This document shows positions 28,817 through 38,633 of a stretch of DNA of 64,000 nucleotides, in pieces (positions within the stretch are counted from its first letter, which is position 1; every line of letters starts with the position of its first letter). A program made the translations under genes and the position numbers. Source of the stretch: Frigidibacter sp. RF13 (GTDB taxonomy: Bacteria > Pseudomonadota > Alphaproteobacteria > Rhodobacterales > Rhodobacteraceae); assembly GCF_026626305.1 (NCBI RefSeq), contig NZ_JAPNUE010000002.1, positions 1 to 64,000 on the forward strand. The letters are read 5' to 3'. The notes under the pieces are model-generated. The model ran no database searches. It saw nothing but the letters and a program-made list of their open reading frames with translations, and was not told where the DNA came from.

Positions 28817-28857
28817 GAAATACTCCGGGAGGGTCCGGGAGGGCAGAGCCCTCCCGG
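28817..28857. repeat. Short interspersed hairpin repeat, copy 2
   Basis: AAATACTCCGGGAGGG is followed by the 10-bp hairpin CCGGGAGGGC-AGA-GCCCTCCCGG (28835-28857). The design matches 18991-19025, and both copies lie just 3' of a minus-strand gene. It probably acts as a terminator or mRNA 3' end between queF and trmB. Confidence 0.55.
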
Positions 28858-28883
28858 CGGGTCGCCCGCGCAAGCCGACGAAA

Positions 28884-29348
28884 CTATCCTCGCCCGCGGT
28901 ACGGCGCCACGCCCTGATCGGGGATCCAGACCCCCTCGGGCGGCACACCGGTCTGCCAGAAGACATCGATCGGAATACCGCCGCGCGGATACCAGTAAGC
29001 GCCGATCCTCAGCCAGACCGGATCGAGCAGGCTGACCAGCCGCTTGGCAATGTCGATCGAACAATCCTCGTGGAAGGCGCCGTGGTTGCGGAAGGAATGC
29101 AGATAAAGCTTGAGGCTCTTGCTCTCGACCAGCCAATCCTTGGGCACATAGTCGATGACGATATGGGCAAAGTCCGGCTGGCCGGTCATCGGGCAGATCG
29201 AGGTGAACTCGGGCGCGGTAAAGCGCACGACGTAAAGTGTGCCGGCATGGCCCGCAGGCACCCGTTCCAGCACCGCCTCTTCGGGGGTCCGCGGCGCCTC
29301 GGTCGCTGACCCAAGCTGGGTCAGGCCGGATACATCGGTCTTGGTCAT
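28884..29348 (-). CDS. queF: NADPH-dependent 7-cyano-7-deazaguanine (preQ0) reductase
   Basis: Reduces preQ0 to preQ1 in queuosine synthesis, for modification of tRNA wobble positions. The 154-residue, short-type QueF has the catalytic segment [17 protein letters not shown], with the Cys that forms the thioimide, and [19 protein letters not shown]. The start at 29348 is preceded by GGAG at six bases; an in-frame start 39 bases upstream lies inside a terminator-like hairpin. Confidence 0.96.
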   Translation of the reverse strand: MTKTDVSGLTQLGSATEAPRTPEEAVLERVPAGHAGTLYVVRFTAPEFTSICPMTGQPDFAHIVIDYVPKDWLVESKSLKLYLHSFRNHGAFHEDCSIDIAKRLVSLLDPVWLRIGAYWYPRGGIPIDVFWQTGVPPEGVWIPDQGVAPYRGRG

Positions 29349-29361
29349 TCTCGTCTCCAGA

Positions 29362-29387
29362 ATGAAAGAATGCCCCTTGCGGGGCAT
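29362..29387 (-). terminator. Terminator-like hairpin after metK
   Basis: ATGCCCC (29370-29376) pairs perfectly with GGGGCAT (29381-29387) across a TTGC tetraloop. On the minus strand it is followed by TCTTTCATT, a weak U-rich run. It lies between metK and queF, only 22 bases from the queF start, so it may attenuate read-through. Confidence 0.55.
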
Positions 29388-29441
29388 CCTGTCTTAGCAG
29401 CGCGGGACGGAAACCGGAACCCTTACAGGCGCCGTCGCCCG

Positions 29442-30608
<1,167 letters not shown>

Positions 30609-30612
30609 GAAA

Positions 30613-30659
30613 TGCTCCATTGGGGTTACCCCCGCCACGCCAGGAAGCCGTTGTGGCGG
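30613..30659 (-). promoter_or_regulatory. SAM/SAH riboswitch controlling metK
   Basis: Read on the minus strand, the RNA starts CCGCCACAACGGCUUCCUGG, continues CGUGGCGG, and ends AAUGGAGCA. The helix CCGCCAC/GUGGCGG, the ACGGCUUCC loop and the 3' AUGGAGCA match the SAM/SAH class known from Rhodobacterales metK leaders. The GGAG (30615-30618) doubles as the metK ribosome binding site, so ligand binding should block translation when SAM is plentiful. Confidence 0.9.
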
Positions 30660-30673
30660 TTCGAAGGGCAGCC

Positions 30674-32200
30674 CTAGCGCCCTTGTGCCCCACGGTCAAT
30701 GGCCGGTCGGCGCCTGTTCAGCGCCATGACCCCGATGCAACCCAGAAGCAACATTGTTGCCGGGATGTCGCCAGTCCGGGCGTAGAGGGTCACTGGCTGG
30801 GCGGGCGGCACCGCAGTATCGATCCAGCCGTCGGTGTCGAGAGGCAGCGCCTGCAACACCCGCCCCTTCGCATCGATGACCGCCGTCACCCCGGTATTGG
30901 CGTCGCGCAACAGCGGCAGCCCCTGCTCGATCGCCCTGAGCCGCGCCTGCGCCAGATGCTGGTAGGGTCCGGCGAGCGCGCCGAACCATCCGTCATTCGT
31001 CACCTGCAGGATCCAGTCCGCGCGGCCCGCAAACGCGCGCAGATCCTGGGGAAAGACCGCCTCATAGCAGATGAGCGGCAGGACATGGCCAGCAGGCCCG
31101 AGGTCGAGAAGCCGTGCCTCGCCACCGGCGGAATAGCCGTTCCCTGCCTGCGCGGCGAAGGCCGATATGCCGAACCGGCCGAGGAGGTCGCCCAATGGGA
31201 TATATTCGCCAAATGGCGCCAGATGCAGCTTGTCGTGAAGGCCCATCAACCGCCCCTCGCCGTCAAATACGGCAAGCGAATTGAAAAAGCGCAAACCCTC
31301 TTCGCGCTGCAGGCCAACAGCCAGTGGCACACCGCCCGATGCCGCACGCGCCTCCTCGACGATCGGGCCCGCGCGGTCGAGCAGATAGGGCACCGAGGTT
31401 TCGGGCCAGACGATCAGGTCAAGCGGCGCCTCCGACGGCGCGGCGGAGGCCGCGATCATCCGGTCGAGGAAGACATTCCACATGCCCGGGTCCCATTTCA
31501 GCGACTGGGTGGCGTTCGGCTGGACAAGGCGGACATGGATCGCCGGGTCGCGCGGCGCGATTGGCCCCGCGAGCCGCGCATTGCCCGCCGCCCAGACCCC
31601 AGCGAGGAGCGCCGAGGCGCAGCCGCAGGCGACGACGAGCGGCCCGGTCCGGCCAAGGGCCAGAACCGGCAGGGCGACAAGACCGAGGGTCAGCGCCGAC
31701 AGAAGGATCGGGCCGCCATGGGCCGCCATCTGCGCCACGGGCGTGTCGATCCAGATATGGCCGGCAAGCGCCCAGGGAAACCCGGTCAGGACATAGCTTC
31801 GCGCAAGGTCCGCCAGAACGAAGCCGAGCGCCACGCCAGGAACCCGGCCCGCCCAGCCACGCCCCAGCCCTGCCCCAAGTGCGGCCACACCCCAGAAAAG
31901 CGCCATACCGGTGGCCATGAAGGTCACGCCGAAGGGTGCGATCCAGCCGTCACGCGCGGGATCGACCATGAACGGCTCGACAATCCAGAACATCACGGCG
32001 GCGAAATGCCCCGTCCCCGCCGCCCAGCCCCGAAAGAACCGTTGCCGCCAGCCTTCCGCCCCGGCCACATGCCACAGGATCACGCCGTAGCCGAATAGCG
32101 ATAGCGCCCAGAGACCCCATGGCGCCTGCCCGGCCGCCGCCGCCACGCCCGCAAGCGCGGGCAGCAAAGCGGCCCGGAAGATCGCTTTCAGTCGCTTCAT
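30674..32200 (-). CDS. lnt: Apolipoprotein N-acyltransferase
   Basis: Inner-membrane enzyme that adds the third acyl chain to lipoproteins. The 508-residue product has about seven N-terminal membrane helices and a C-terminal nitrilase-like periplasmic domain. The catalytic triad is visible: Glu in VWPETSVPY, Lys in [16 protein letters not shown], Cys in [10 protein letters not shown]. Its start overlaps the corC stop by four bases. metK follows after its riboswitch. Confidence 0.96.
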   Translation of the reverse strand: MKRLKAIFRAALLPALAGVAAAAGQAPWGLWALSLFGYGVILWHVAGAEGWRQRFFRGWAAGTGHFAAVMFWIVEPFMVDPARDGWIAPFGVTFMATGMALFWGVAALGAGLGRGWAGRVPGVALGFVLADLARSYVLTGFPWALAGHIWIDTPVAQMAAHGGPILLSALTLGLVALPVLALGRTGPLVVACGCASALLAGVWAAGNARLAGPIAPRDPAIHVRLVQPNATQSLKWDPGMWNVFLDRMIAASAAPSEAPLDLIVWPETSVPYLLDRAGPIVEEARAASGGVPLAVGLQREEGLRFFNSLAVFDGEGRLMGLHDKLHLAPFGEYIPLGDLLGRFGISAFAAQAGNGYSAGGEARLLDLGPAGHVLPLICYEAVFPQDLRAFAGRADWILQVTNDGWFGALAGPYQHLAQARLRAIEQGLPLLRDANTGVTAVIDAKGRVLQALPLDTDGWIDTAVPPAQPVTLYARTGDIPATMLLLGCIGVMALNRRRPAIDRGAQGR

Positions 32201-33075
32201 TCCTGCGGGCGCGGCAAACGTACTCTCAGCCGCTTGACCCGGCGGGGATCGGCTTCGACCACTTCGAAGATCACACCGCCCTCGCTTTCGACCGTCTCGC
32301 CTTTCAGGGGCACCCGGCCCGCCAGCATGAAGACAAGACCGCCCAGCGTGTCGATTTCCTCGCGGTCTTCCTCGTCGGCGAGCCGCATGCCGATCTCGGC
32401 CTCGAAATCCTCAAGGGGCGCGCGCGCCTGCACCAGATACTGGAACGGTTTCTCCAAAACCCACAGCTTGTCCTCGGCCTCGTCATGTTCGTCGTCGATC
32501 TCGCCGATCACCTCTTCGATGATGTCCTCGATCGTCACCAGCCCGTCCACGCCGCCATATTCGTCGATCAGAAGCGCCATATGGGTCCGTTCGGCCTGCA
32601 TCTTCTGCAGAAGAACGCCCAGCGTCATTGATGGCGGCGCATAGATCAGCGGGCGCAGCATCTTGGTCAGGCTGAACTTGGGCCTCACCTCGGCAAAGGC
32701 ATAATCGAGCGCGAGGTCCTTCAGATGGACAAGCCCCAGCGGATTGTCGAGCGAACCCTTGTAGACCGGCAGCCGCGAAAAGCCGCTTTCCTTGAACCGC
32801 GCGATCAGATCGTCGAGCGTGATGGTCGAGGGCACAGCGACGATTTCGGCCTTTGGGATGGCAATGTCGTCGACGCGGAGTTTCCTGAGGTTTCCGACCC
32901 CCGGCAGAGCCACCTTGGCGGGCGAGGTGCCGCCTTGTCCGTCATCGGCGTCTTCTTCGGCGTCGGCGGGCGAGAAGGCCCTGAGAATCCGCCCGAAGAA
33001 TCCGCCCTCGCGACTACTGTCGCCAGCAGCGCCTTCTCCGCCCTCGGCGGAGACCGTATCTGCCTGTTCACCCAT
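32197..33075 (-). CDS. corC: CorC/HlyC-family CBS-domain protein
   Basis: A 292-residue cytoplasmic protein with two CBS domains (about 60-180; IPKAEIVAVPSTITLDDLIARFKESGFSRLPVYKG and MALLIDEYGGVDGLVTIEDIIEEVIGEI) and a C-terminal CorC/HlyC transporter-associated domain. The family modulates magnesium/cobalt transport. It belongs to the conserved phoH-ybeY-corC-lnt string and overlaps lnt by four bases. Confidence 0.93.
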   Translation of the reverse strand: MGEQADTVSAEGGEGAAGDSSREGGFFGRILRAFSPADAEEDADDGQGGTSPAKVALPGVGNLRKLRVDDIAIPKAEIVAVPSTITLDDLIARFKESGFSRLPVYKGSLDNPLGLVHLKDLALDYAFAEVRPKFSLTKMLRPLIYAPPSMTLGVLLQKMQAERTHMALLIDEYGGVDGLVTIEDIIEEVIGEIDDEHDEAEDKLWVLEKPFQYLVQARAPLEDFEAEIGMRLADEEDREEIDTLGGLVFMLAGRVPLKGETVESEGGVIFEVVEADPRRVKRLRVRLPRPQE

Positions 33076-33110
33076 TCCGGTCCGTCCGTTTCATGCAACC
33101 GATCATTTCG

Positions 33111-33629
33111 TCACTCGTAGGGATTGGCAATGCCCATTGCGGCCAGCACGCGAGCCTCGGTGGCTTCCATCAGCGCCGCATCGCCGTCGCGCACATGGTC
33201 ATAGCCCAGAAGGTGCATGATACCATGTACCAGAAGGTGGCTCACATGCGCCTCCATCATCTTGCCCTGCTCGTCGGCCTCGCGTGCGCAGGTTTCCCAG
33301 GCGATGGCCACGTCACCCAGTTCCTCGGGCATGTCCGCCGGGCCGGGCCGGGGCCGCGCGGGCTGGCCGCCATCTGCCGCCGCGCCGCGTTCGTCCGACG
33401 GCCAGGACAGCACGTTGGTCGGCTGCGGCTTGCCGCGGAAATCGGCGTTCAGCACGGCGATCCGCTTGTCGTCGCAACCCAGAAGGCTGATGAGAAACCC
33501 TTCGCCCGGCAAGCCAAGCTCGGCCAGCGTGGCACGCGCCGCGCTTTCGGCCAAAGCGTCCAGATCCAGCCCGTTCCAGCGCGGATCCTCGATCAGAATG
33601 TCAACCAGTGGCTCCATCGTCGCGGTCAT
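33111..33629 (-). CDS. ybeY: Endoribonuclease YbeY (rRNA maturation factor)
   Basis: Zinc-dependent RNase involved in 16S rRNA 3'-end maturation and 70S quality control. The 172-residue product has the metal site HLLVHGIMHLLGYDH. It starts MTATMEPLVDILIEDPRW at 33629, overlapping the phoH stop by 29 bases, so translation is coupled. A second ATG at 33617 is possible. Confidence 0.94.
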   Translation of the reverse strand: MTATMEPLVDILIEDPRWNGLDLDALAESAARATLAELGLPGEGFLISLLGCDDKRIAVLNADFRGKPQPTNVLSWPSDERGAAADGGQPARPRPGPADMPEELGDVAIAWETCAREADEQGKMMEAHVSHLLVHGIMHLLGYDHVRDGDAALMEATEARVLAAMGIANPYE

Positions 33630-34623
33630 AGGCCTCGATGATGCGCGCCACAAGAGGATGGCGCACCACGTCCTTCGCGGTGAAATAATTGAAGCTGACG
33701 CCCTTGATCCCGTCGAGGATACGTTCCGCGTCGACAAGGCCCGAGGCCGTGCCGCGCGGCAGGTCGATCTGGGTGCGGTCGCCGGTGATGACCATGCGGC
33801 TGCCCTCGCCGAGACGGGTCAGGAACATCTTCATCTGCATGGTCGTGGCATTCTGTGCCTCGTCGAGCACGACGAAGGCGTTCGACAGGGTCCGACCGCG
33901 CATGAAGGCCAGGGGCGCGATCTCGATCCGCTTTTCGGCCATCAGTTTTTCGACCTGCTTGGCGGGCAGGAAGTCGTTCAGCGCGTCATAAAGCGGCTGC
34001 ATGTAGGGATCGACCTTTTCCTTCATGTCGCCGGGCAGGAAGCCCAGCCGCTCGCCCGCCTCGACGGCGGGGCGCGACAGGACGATCTTGTCGACATGGC
34101 CGCCGATCAGCATGGTGACGCCTACCGCGACCGCCAGATAGGTCTTGCCGGTACCCGCCGGGCCGATGCCGAAAGCCAATTCGTTCAGGAACAGGTTCTT
34201 TACATAGGCCTTCTGCGCCTCGGTGCGCGGCTCGACCTGTTTCTTGCGGGTGCGGATCTCGATCCTGCCCTGCGCGAACAATTCCAGTTGTTCGTCAAGG
34301 CTGACCGGGGCGGGCGTGCCCGCCTCACCGGTCAGACGGATCACCGCGTCGATCTCGCCCGCGTCCACCGCGCGCCCCGCTTCAAGCCTGCCATAAAGCG
34401 TCTGGAGGATCGCCGCCGCCTGACCCCGCTGGCCGGATGGGCCGACAAGCGCCAGCTGATTGCCCCGCCTGAGGATATGGATGCCCAACTGATGTTCGAT
34501 CTGCGCCAGATTGCGGTCGAACTCGCCGCACAGGTCGATCAGAAGCCGGTTGTTGGAAAATTCCAGAAGCGTTTCGTGATGGTCTTCCGGATGCGGCGGC
34601 GGGGTCAAGGCACTGATGCCCAA
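33601..34623 (-). CDS. PhoH-like ATPase
   Basis: Cytoplasmic P-loop ATPase of the PhoH/YbeZ family, the usual partner of YbeY. Walker A is in GIGPAGTGKTYLAVA and Walker B in NAFVVLDEAQNAT. I chose the TTG start at 34623 because GAGGAG lies six bases upstream, giving a 340-residue protein of normal family length. A further TTG at 34680 has no such signal. It heads the string phoH-ybeY-corC-lnt-metK. Confidence 0.92.
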   Translation of the reverse strand: MGISALTPPPHPEDHHETLLEFSNNRLLIDLCGEFDRNLAQIEHQLGIHILRRGNQLALVGPSGQRGQAAAILQTLYGRLEAGRAVDAGEIDAVIRLTGEAGTPAPVSLDEQLELFAQGRIEIRTRKKQVEPRTEAQKAYVKNLFLNELAFGIGPAGTGKTYLAVAVGVTMLIGGHVDKIVLSRPAVEAGERLGFLPGDMKEKVDPYMQPLYDALNDFLPAKQVEKLMAEKRIEIAPLAFMRGRTLSNAFVVLDEAQNATTMQMKMFLTRLGEGSRMVITGDRTQIDLPRGTASGLVDAERILDGIKGVSFNYFTAKDVVRHPLVARIIEAYDRDDGATG

Positions 34624-34710
34624 TAATGTCTCCTCAGGAAGAAGGGCCTGGAACAGATGGTGCCCGCGCTTTGTGACCAAAGCAAGACTTTGATCGGCAC
34701 TTACGCCGCG

Positions 34711-35175
34711 TCAGATGCGCGATACCCGTTCCTTGAGCATCCGCGCGGCCATTTCCAGCCGCCGGTCGAGCCGCTGTTGCAGCCGCGATTTGCCGATCTT
34801 CAGGGTCTGGATCATGATCCGCGCCCCAAAGGTCAGCGGCTTGATCTCGATGGCGAGCGCGACGCGCGTCATCTGCCGCGAGAGGGGAATGAGCGTCGGT
34901 TCGACGAGAAAGCTGAAGCTCACAGTGTCGCCGGCCAGAAGCAGTCGGCGCGGCGGCTCGTGTGCTTCGATCTGGCTCACGATGGTGCGGTCCTTGCCGC
35001 GCAGGCGCAAGCCCGCCTGCCACGACGATCCCCGCGCTACGGGGCCGGTGCCCGACAGGCGTTCCAGCCGGACGCCACCACGCCGCGCGAGCCCTTCGAT
35101 CCAGTCAAGGTCGGTCATCGCCGCGAAAAGCGCTTCGGGCGTCGCATCGATATCGGTTTTGGAGGTAAGCCGCAT
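34711..35175 (-). CDS. SRPBCC-superfamily protein
   Basis: A 154-residue START/Bet v1-like protein (MRLTSKTDIDATPEALFAAMTDLDWIEGLARRGG), with a basic C-terminus (KIGKSRLQQRLDRRLEMAARMLKERV). Such proteins bind hydrophobic ligands or act as cyclase-like folds; no specific function can be named. It lies between nudC and phoH on the same strand. Confidence 0.8.
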   Translation of the reverse strand: MRLTSKTDIDATPEALFAAMTDLDWIEGLARRGGVRLERLSGTGPVARGSSWQAGLRLRGKDRTIVSQIEAHEPPRRLLLAGDTVSFSFLVEPTLIPLSRQMTRVALAIEIKPLTFGARIMIQTLKIGKSRLQQRLDRRLEMAARMLKERVSRI

Positions 35176-35203
35176 CGTTCGCCGCCGGTGCCTCTCTGAC
35201 TGG

Positions 35204-36172
35204 TTACCAGTCGTTCCTTACCCGGCCCGACAGCCATTCGTGAAGCAGATATCCGGCAATCGCGCCCCGGCGTGGCGGTTTGACCACGGAATGGCTGCCC
35301 GCGAAGACCTCTGCCAGCTCTTCCCGCGTCAGCCAGAGCAGGGCCTCGATTTCCGTCGGGTCGATGGAAAGTTCATCCGCCAGCGCCTCGCCAGCGCAAC
35401 CCATCATCAGAGAGGAAGGATAGGGCCAGGGCTGGCTGGCCAGATAGCGTACGCGCCCGACCGCAAGGCCAGCCTCCTCCCAAACCTCGCGGCGGACGGC
35501 GGCCTCGACCGTCTCGCCCGGTTCCATGAAACCCGCGAGCAGGGAATACATCCCTTCTGGCCAACCGGGCGAACGGCCGACAAGCACCTTGTTGCCGCGG
35601 GTGATCAGCATGATCACCACGGGATCGGTGCGGGGAAAGTGCTGGGCGCCGCAGCGCGGGCAATCGCGCTGCCATCCGGCCTTGGCAATCCTGCTTTCCG
35701 CGCCGCAGCGGGCGCAGAAGCCGTGCGTCTGGTGCCAGGCCCAAAGGGCCTTGGCTGTCGCCGCCAGTTCCGCCTCGACCGGATCGAGATCGCCCAGCAC
35801 GGTGCGCAGTTCGGCAAATCCCGCCGCCTCGCCCCAATCGGGCCCGATCAGCGGGTGATGCTGAGCCGTCGCATCTACGAAGGCACTGCCGTCGGCCTTT
35901 TCCGCGGGCTCCCACTCGGACAGATCGGCGGCGAACTGCGCCGCGCCGCCGGATAGGCCGAGGAACAGCAGCTCGCGGCCCGCGACCAGCGGATGAGTCG
36001 GTGACAGGCGAAGGACGCGCGGGCCTGACATCAGAAGCTTGCTGCGCCAGAGAGCGAGGCAGAGCGCACTTTCACTGCCGGCGAGATCGCGCAGCGCCGC
36101 ATCGTCCGCCCGCAGGCGGGCGGCCCGGTCTAGACCGGCCGCGCCAAAGGTTACTGTCGGATCGCCTTGCAC
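35204..36172 (-). CDS. nudC: NAD(H) diphosphatase NudC (Nudix)
   Basis: Hydrolyses NADH to NMNH and AMP and removes NAD caps from RNA. The roughly 322-residue product has the zinc ribbon CARCG...CPRCG, the Nudix box GFMEPGETVEAAVRREVWEEAGL, and the NudC-specific LASQPWPYPSSLMMG. I chose the GTG at 36172, five bases after GGAGG; the in-frame ATG 36 bases further upstream has no clear site. Confidence 0.93.
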   Translation of the reverse strand: MQGDPTVTFGAAGLDRAARLRADDAALRDLAGSESALCLALWRSKLLMSGPRVLRLSPTHPLVAGRELLFLGLSGGAAQFAADLSEWEPAEKADGSAFVDATAQHHPLIGPDWGEAAGFAELRTVLGDLDPVEAELAATAKALWAWHQTHGFCARCGAESRIAKAGWQRDCPRCGAQHFPRTDPVVIMLITRGNKVLVGRSPGWPEGMYSLLAGFMEPGETVEAAVRREVWEEAGLAVGRVRYLASQPWPYPSSLMMGCAGEALADELSIDPTEIEALLWLTREELAEVFAGSHSVVKPPRRGAIAGYLLHEWLSGRVRNDW

Positions 36173-36241
36173 GTCATCCTCCGGTCCGGAACACCCATCT
36201 GAGACCATATGAACGACAGAGGTACAAGCGAAGGCCCGACT

Positions 36242-36258
36242 GTTGCAAAAAATGCAAC
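36242..36258. promoter_or_regulatory. Inverted repeat GTTGCA-N5-TGCAAC
   Basis: A perfect 6-bp inverted repeat around five A residues lies in the AT-rich gap between nudC and the CpdB-like gene, 118 bases before the latter. It looks like a dimeric regulator site. An AGGAG run follows at 36263 but leads to no open frame. Confidence 0.4.
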
Positions 36259-36375
36259 TTTTAGGAGATTTGTTGTACTAATTTACGTATCCCGGTGGTG
36301 GCAGCGGGATTTCTCGTGTACCATGCAAACCATTGATATCAGGGGCTGACAGGCGGGTGCGAGCCGTTTGACCTA

Positions 36376-38316
36376 ATGGGCAACCATGCACCGGTTCTGG
36401 CGGAAAAGGCGTTGGCAGACACAGTTCGCGGACCGCAGCAGCAGATCTACGGCCTGAGGATCCTCGCGACCTCCGATATCCACGCGCATGTGATGCCCTA
36501 CGATTATGCCGCCGACCGTCCACTTGAGGCGGTTGGCCTCGCGCGGCTGACGACGCTGATCCGGCGGGCGCGTGCCGAGGTGGCCAATTCGATCACGCTC
36601 GACAATGGCGATTTCATCGAGGGCAGCCCCTTGGGCGAGCTGACCGCGATCGGCGGCCAGCTGCCAAAGGGCCGCCACCATCCGGTCGTCGCGGCGATGA
36701 ATGCGGTGGAGTACGACGCGGTCGGGCTGGGCAATCACGAGTTTGGCTATGGTGTCGCCTTCCTTGAACGCGCGCTTGAAGATGCCGTCTTCCCGGTCCT
36801 GTCGTCCAATATCGCCCGCCGACTGGGCGCGACGCCCTGGGAAGATGAATTCTTCACCACCCCCACGCTGATGCTGGAGCGATTGCTGATCAATGACGCG
36901 GGCCGCTCGGCACTTCTGAAGATTGGGGTGCTGAGCCTTCTGCCGCAACAGGTGGAAACCTGGGAACGCAAGCATCTCGCCGGGCGCCTCAAGACGCGCG
37001 ACGAGGTCGGCGCCGCCGCTGCCTGGGCAGCCGATCTGCGCCGTCGTGGCGCCGATATCGTCGTGGCGCTCTGCCATTCGGGGATCGGCGGGGAAAGCGC
37101 CGGGCTGCAGCCGGACAATGCTGCCGTTCAGGTCGCGCGGCTCGGCGATATCGACGTGGTGATTGCCGGACATACGCACCGCCTGTTTCCCGGCACCGGT
37201 ATTCGCCCCACAGACGAGATCGACCCCGCAGAAGGCAAGATCTGCGGCAAGCCCGCCGTCGAGCCGGGGTTTCGCGGCTCGCATCTGGGGATCATCGACC
37301 TTGACCTTCTGTTCCGCGATGGCCGCTGGACCGTCCGCAGCAGCCAAAGCCGGCTGGAACCCGTGGCATTGCGCGACAGCGCCGGCCAGTTCGTCGCCCG
37401 CTTTGGCGTCGACAGGGAGGTCGAACATTCGGTAGCCTCCTGCCACGCCAACACCGTCGACTATGTCCGCCGCCCGATCGGGCGGGCGGACCGCGCGCTC
37501 AACAGCTTTTTCGCGCCCCTGCTGCCGGTGCCGATGATGGATTTGATCCATGCGGCCCAGCTGTCTTGGCTGGCAACGGTTGCGAATGCGGCGGGGCTGT
37601 CGCACCTGCCGCGCGTTTCGGCGGCCAGCCCCTTCAAGTTCGGCGGGCTGGCGGGCCCCTGCAATTTCACGCGGATCGCGGCGGGCGACTTTCTGCTGCG
37701 CCATATCCACGATCTATATCCGTTCCCGAACTCGATCCGGGCCGTGCGTGTGACCGGCGCCCAGATGCGCGACTGGCTGGAGCGCGCCGTGTCTCAGTAT
37801 CGGCAGGTCGTGCCGGGGACGGGCGACCAGCCGCTCCTACACGCCGAGGCGCGGCCCTATGATTTCGACACGGTTGCGGGGCTGAGCTATGACGTGGACC
37901 TGAGCGCCCGCGCGCGCCACGCCCCCGACGGCAGCCTTGTCAGCCCGGATGCGCGCCGGATACGGAACCTGCGCTTTCAGGGCGCGGCGGTCGCGGCCAG
38001 TCAGGAGTTCCTGCTTGTCACCAACAATTTTCGCGCAGGCGGCGGGGGGAATTACCCCGAACTGCCTACAGACAGCATGATTGCCGACCCGCTGGCCCTT
38101 TGCACCACCGTGCTGCGCCATTTCGTCGAGAGCGGTGCGAATCTCGGCCTTGGCCCGCAGTGCGACTGGCGACTGACCGGCGTGCCACTCGGCACCGCGC
38201 TTTGGTTCGATACGCATGTCGATGCCGCAGAGCACCTTCACGAGGCGCTGCCCCTGCAGGTCGAGGTCGTGGGTCCGGCGCCGCCGCGGTTCCTGCGCTG
38301 TCGGGTCGTATTTTGA
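36376..38316 (+). CDS. CpdB-like 2',3'-cyclic-nucleotide 2'-phosphodiesterase/3'-nucleotidase
   Basis: A 646-residue enzyme with an N-terminal metallophosphatase domain (LRILATSDIHAHVMPYDY, LDNGDFIEGSPLGEL, VGLGNHEFGYG, VVIAGHTHRLFPG) and a C-terminal 5'-nucleotidase domain (LLVTNNFRAGGGGNYPEL). The family normally acts in the periplasm, but the N-terminus (MGNHAPVLAEKALADTVRG) shows no signal peptide, so location is uncertain. The substrate class, 2',3'-cyclic phosphates, is chemically related to RtcB substrates, although the genes are 30 kb apart. Confidence 0.9.
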   Translation: MGNHAPVLAEKALADTVRGPQQQIYGLRILATSDIHAHVMPYDYAADRPLEAVGLARLTTLIRRARAEVANSITLDNGDFIEGSPLGELTAIGGQLPKGRHHPVVAAMNAVEYDAVGLGNHEFGYGVAFLERALEDAVFPVLSSNIARRLGATPWEDEFFTTPTLMLERLLINDAGRSALLKIGVLSLLPQQVETWERKHLAGRLKTRDEVGAAAAWAADLRRRGADIVVALCHSGIGGESAGLQPDNAAVQVARLGDIDVVIAGHTHRLFPGTGIRPTDEIDPAEGKICGKPAVEPGFRGSHLGIIDLDLLFRDGRWTVRSSQSRLEPVALRDSAGQFVARFGVDREVEHSVASCHANTVDYVRRPIGRADRALNSFFAPLLPVPMMDLIHAAQLSWLATVANAAGLSHLPRVSAASPFKFGGLAGPCNFTRIAAGDFLLRHIHDLYPFPNSIRAVRVTGAQMRDWLERAVSQYRQVVPGTGDQPLLHAEARPYDFDTVAGLSYDVDLSARARHAPDGSLVSPDARRIRNLRFQGAAVAASQEFLLVTNNFRAGGGGNYPELPTDSMIADPLALCTTVLRHFVESGANLGLGPQCDWRLTGVPLGTALWFDTHVDAAEHLHEALPLQVEVVGPAPPRFLRCRVVF

Positions 38317-38331
38317 GATCTCCGCGCAGGT

Positions 38332-38403
38332 GGCCGCTCATCGCCCCCTTGCGGCGGCTCTTCGCTGTAGAGCGATGAGGCCTGAGAGGGCCGAAGAGCG
38401 GCT
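38332..38403. repeat. Interspersed repeat copy, shared with 60135-60213
   Basis: GGCCGCTCATCG at the left, the 15-mer GAGGCCTGAGAGGGC at 38377-38391, and GAGCGGC at the right are shared in the same order with 60135-60213. CTCATCG/CGATGAG and GCTCTTCG/CGAAGAGC form internal inverted repeats. It looks like a non-coding palindromic (REP-like) family. Confidence 0.6.
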
Positions 38404-38479
38404 CCGCCCTCTCGTCGGCCAAACCAAAGTGCGGCATGCGCGTCAGCTTGCATTTCCAGCGTGCAGCGCCTATCTAGGC

Positions 38480-38579
38480 GACGAGAGGTTGGCGCGGGTG
38501 AGCGCCTCGCCAACCCGGTCAGGTCCGGAAGGAAGCAGCCGTAACGAGCCCCGCTTGGGTCGTTGTCCAGCCTCTCACC
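38480..38579 (+). ncRNA. ffs: Bacterial small signal recognition particle RNA (4.5S type)
   Basis: The SRP RNA domain IV core is unmistakable: GGTCAGGTCCGGAAGGAAGC, then AGCCGTAACGAG. The ends pair as GAGAGG (38483-38488) with CCTCTC (38571-38576), giving an RNA of about 95-100 bases. With Ffh it targets nascent membrane proteins to FtsY. It lies between the CpdB-like and HAD genes; exact ends are approximate. Confidence 0.95.
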
Positions 38580-38633
38580 CCCGCCCACCGCCCTGCAATC
38601 CTGCGGCTCCGCGACCGGGCCAGCGAAAGGCCT

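Noticed and set aside
29362-29387. preQ1 riboswitch before queF
   Set aside because: The hairpin is a simple stem with a tetraloop and lacks the preQ1 aptamer pseudoknot pattern; a terminator fits better.
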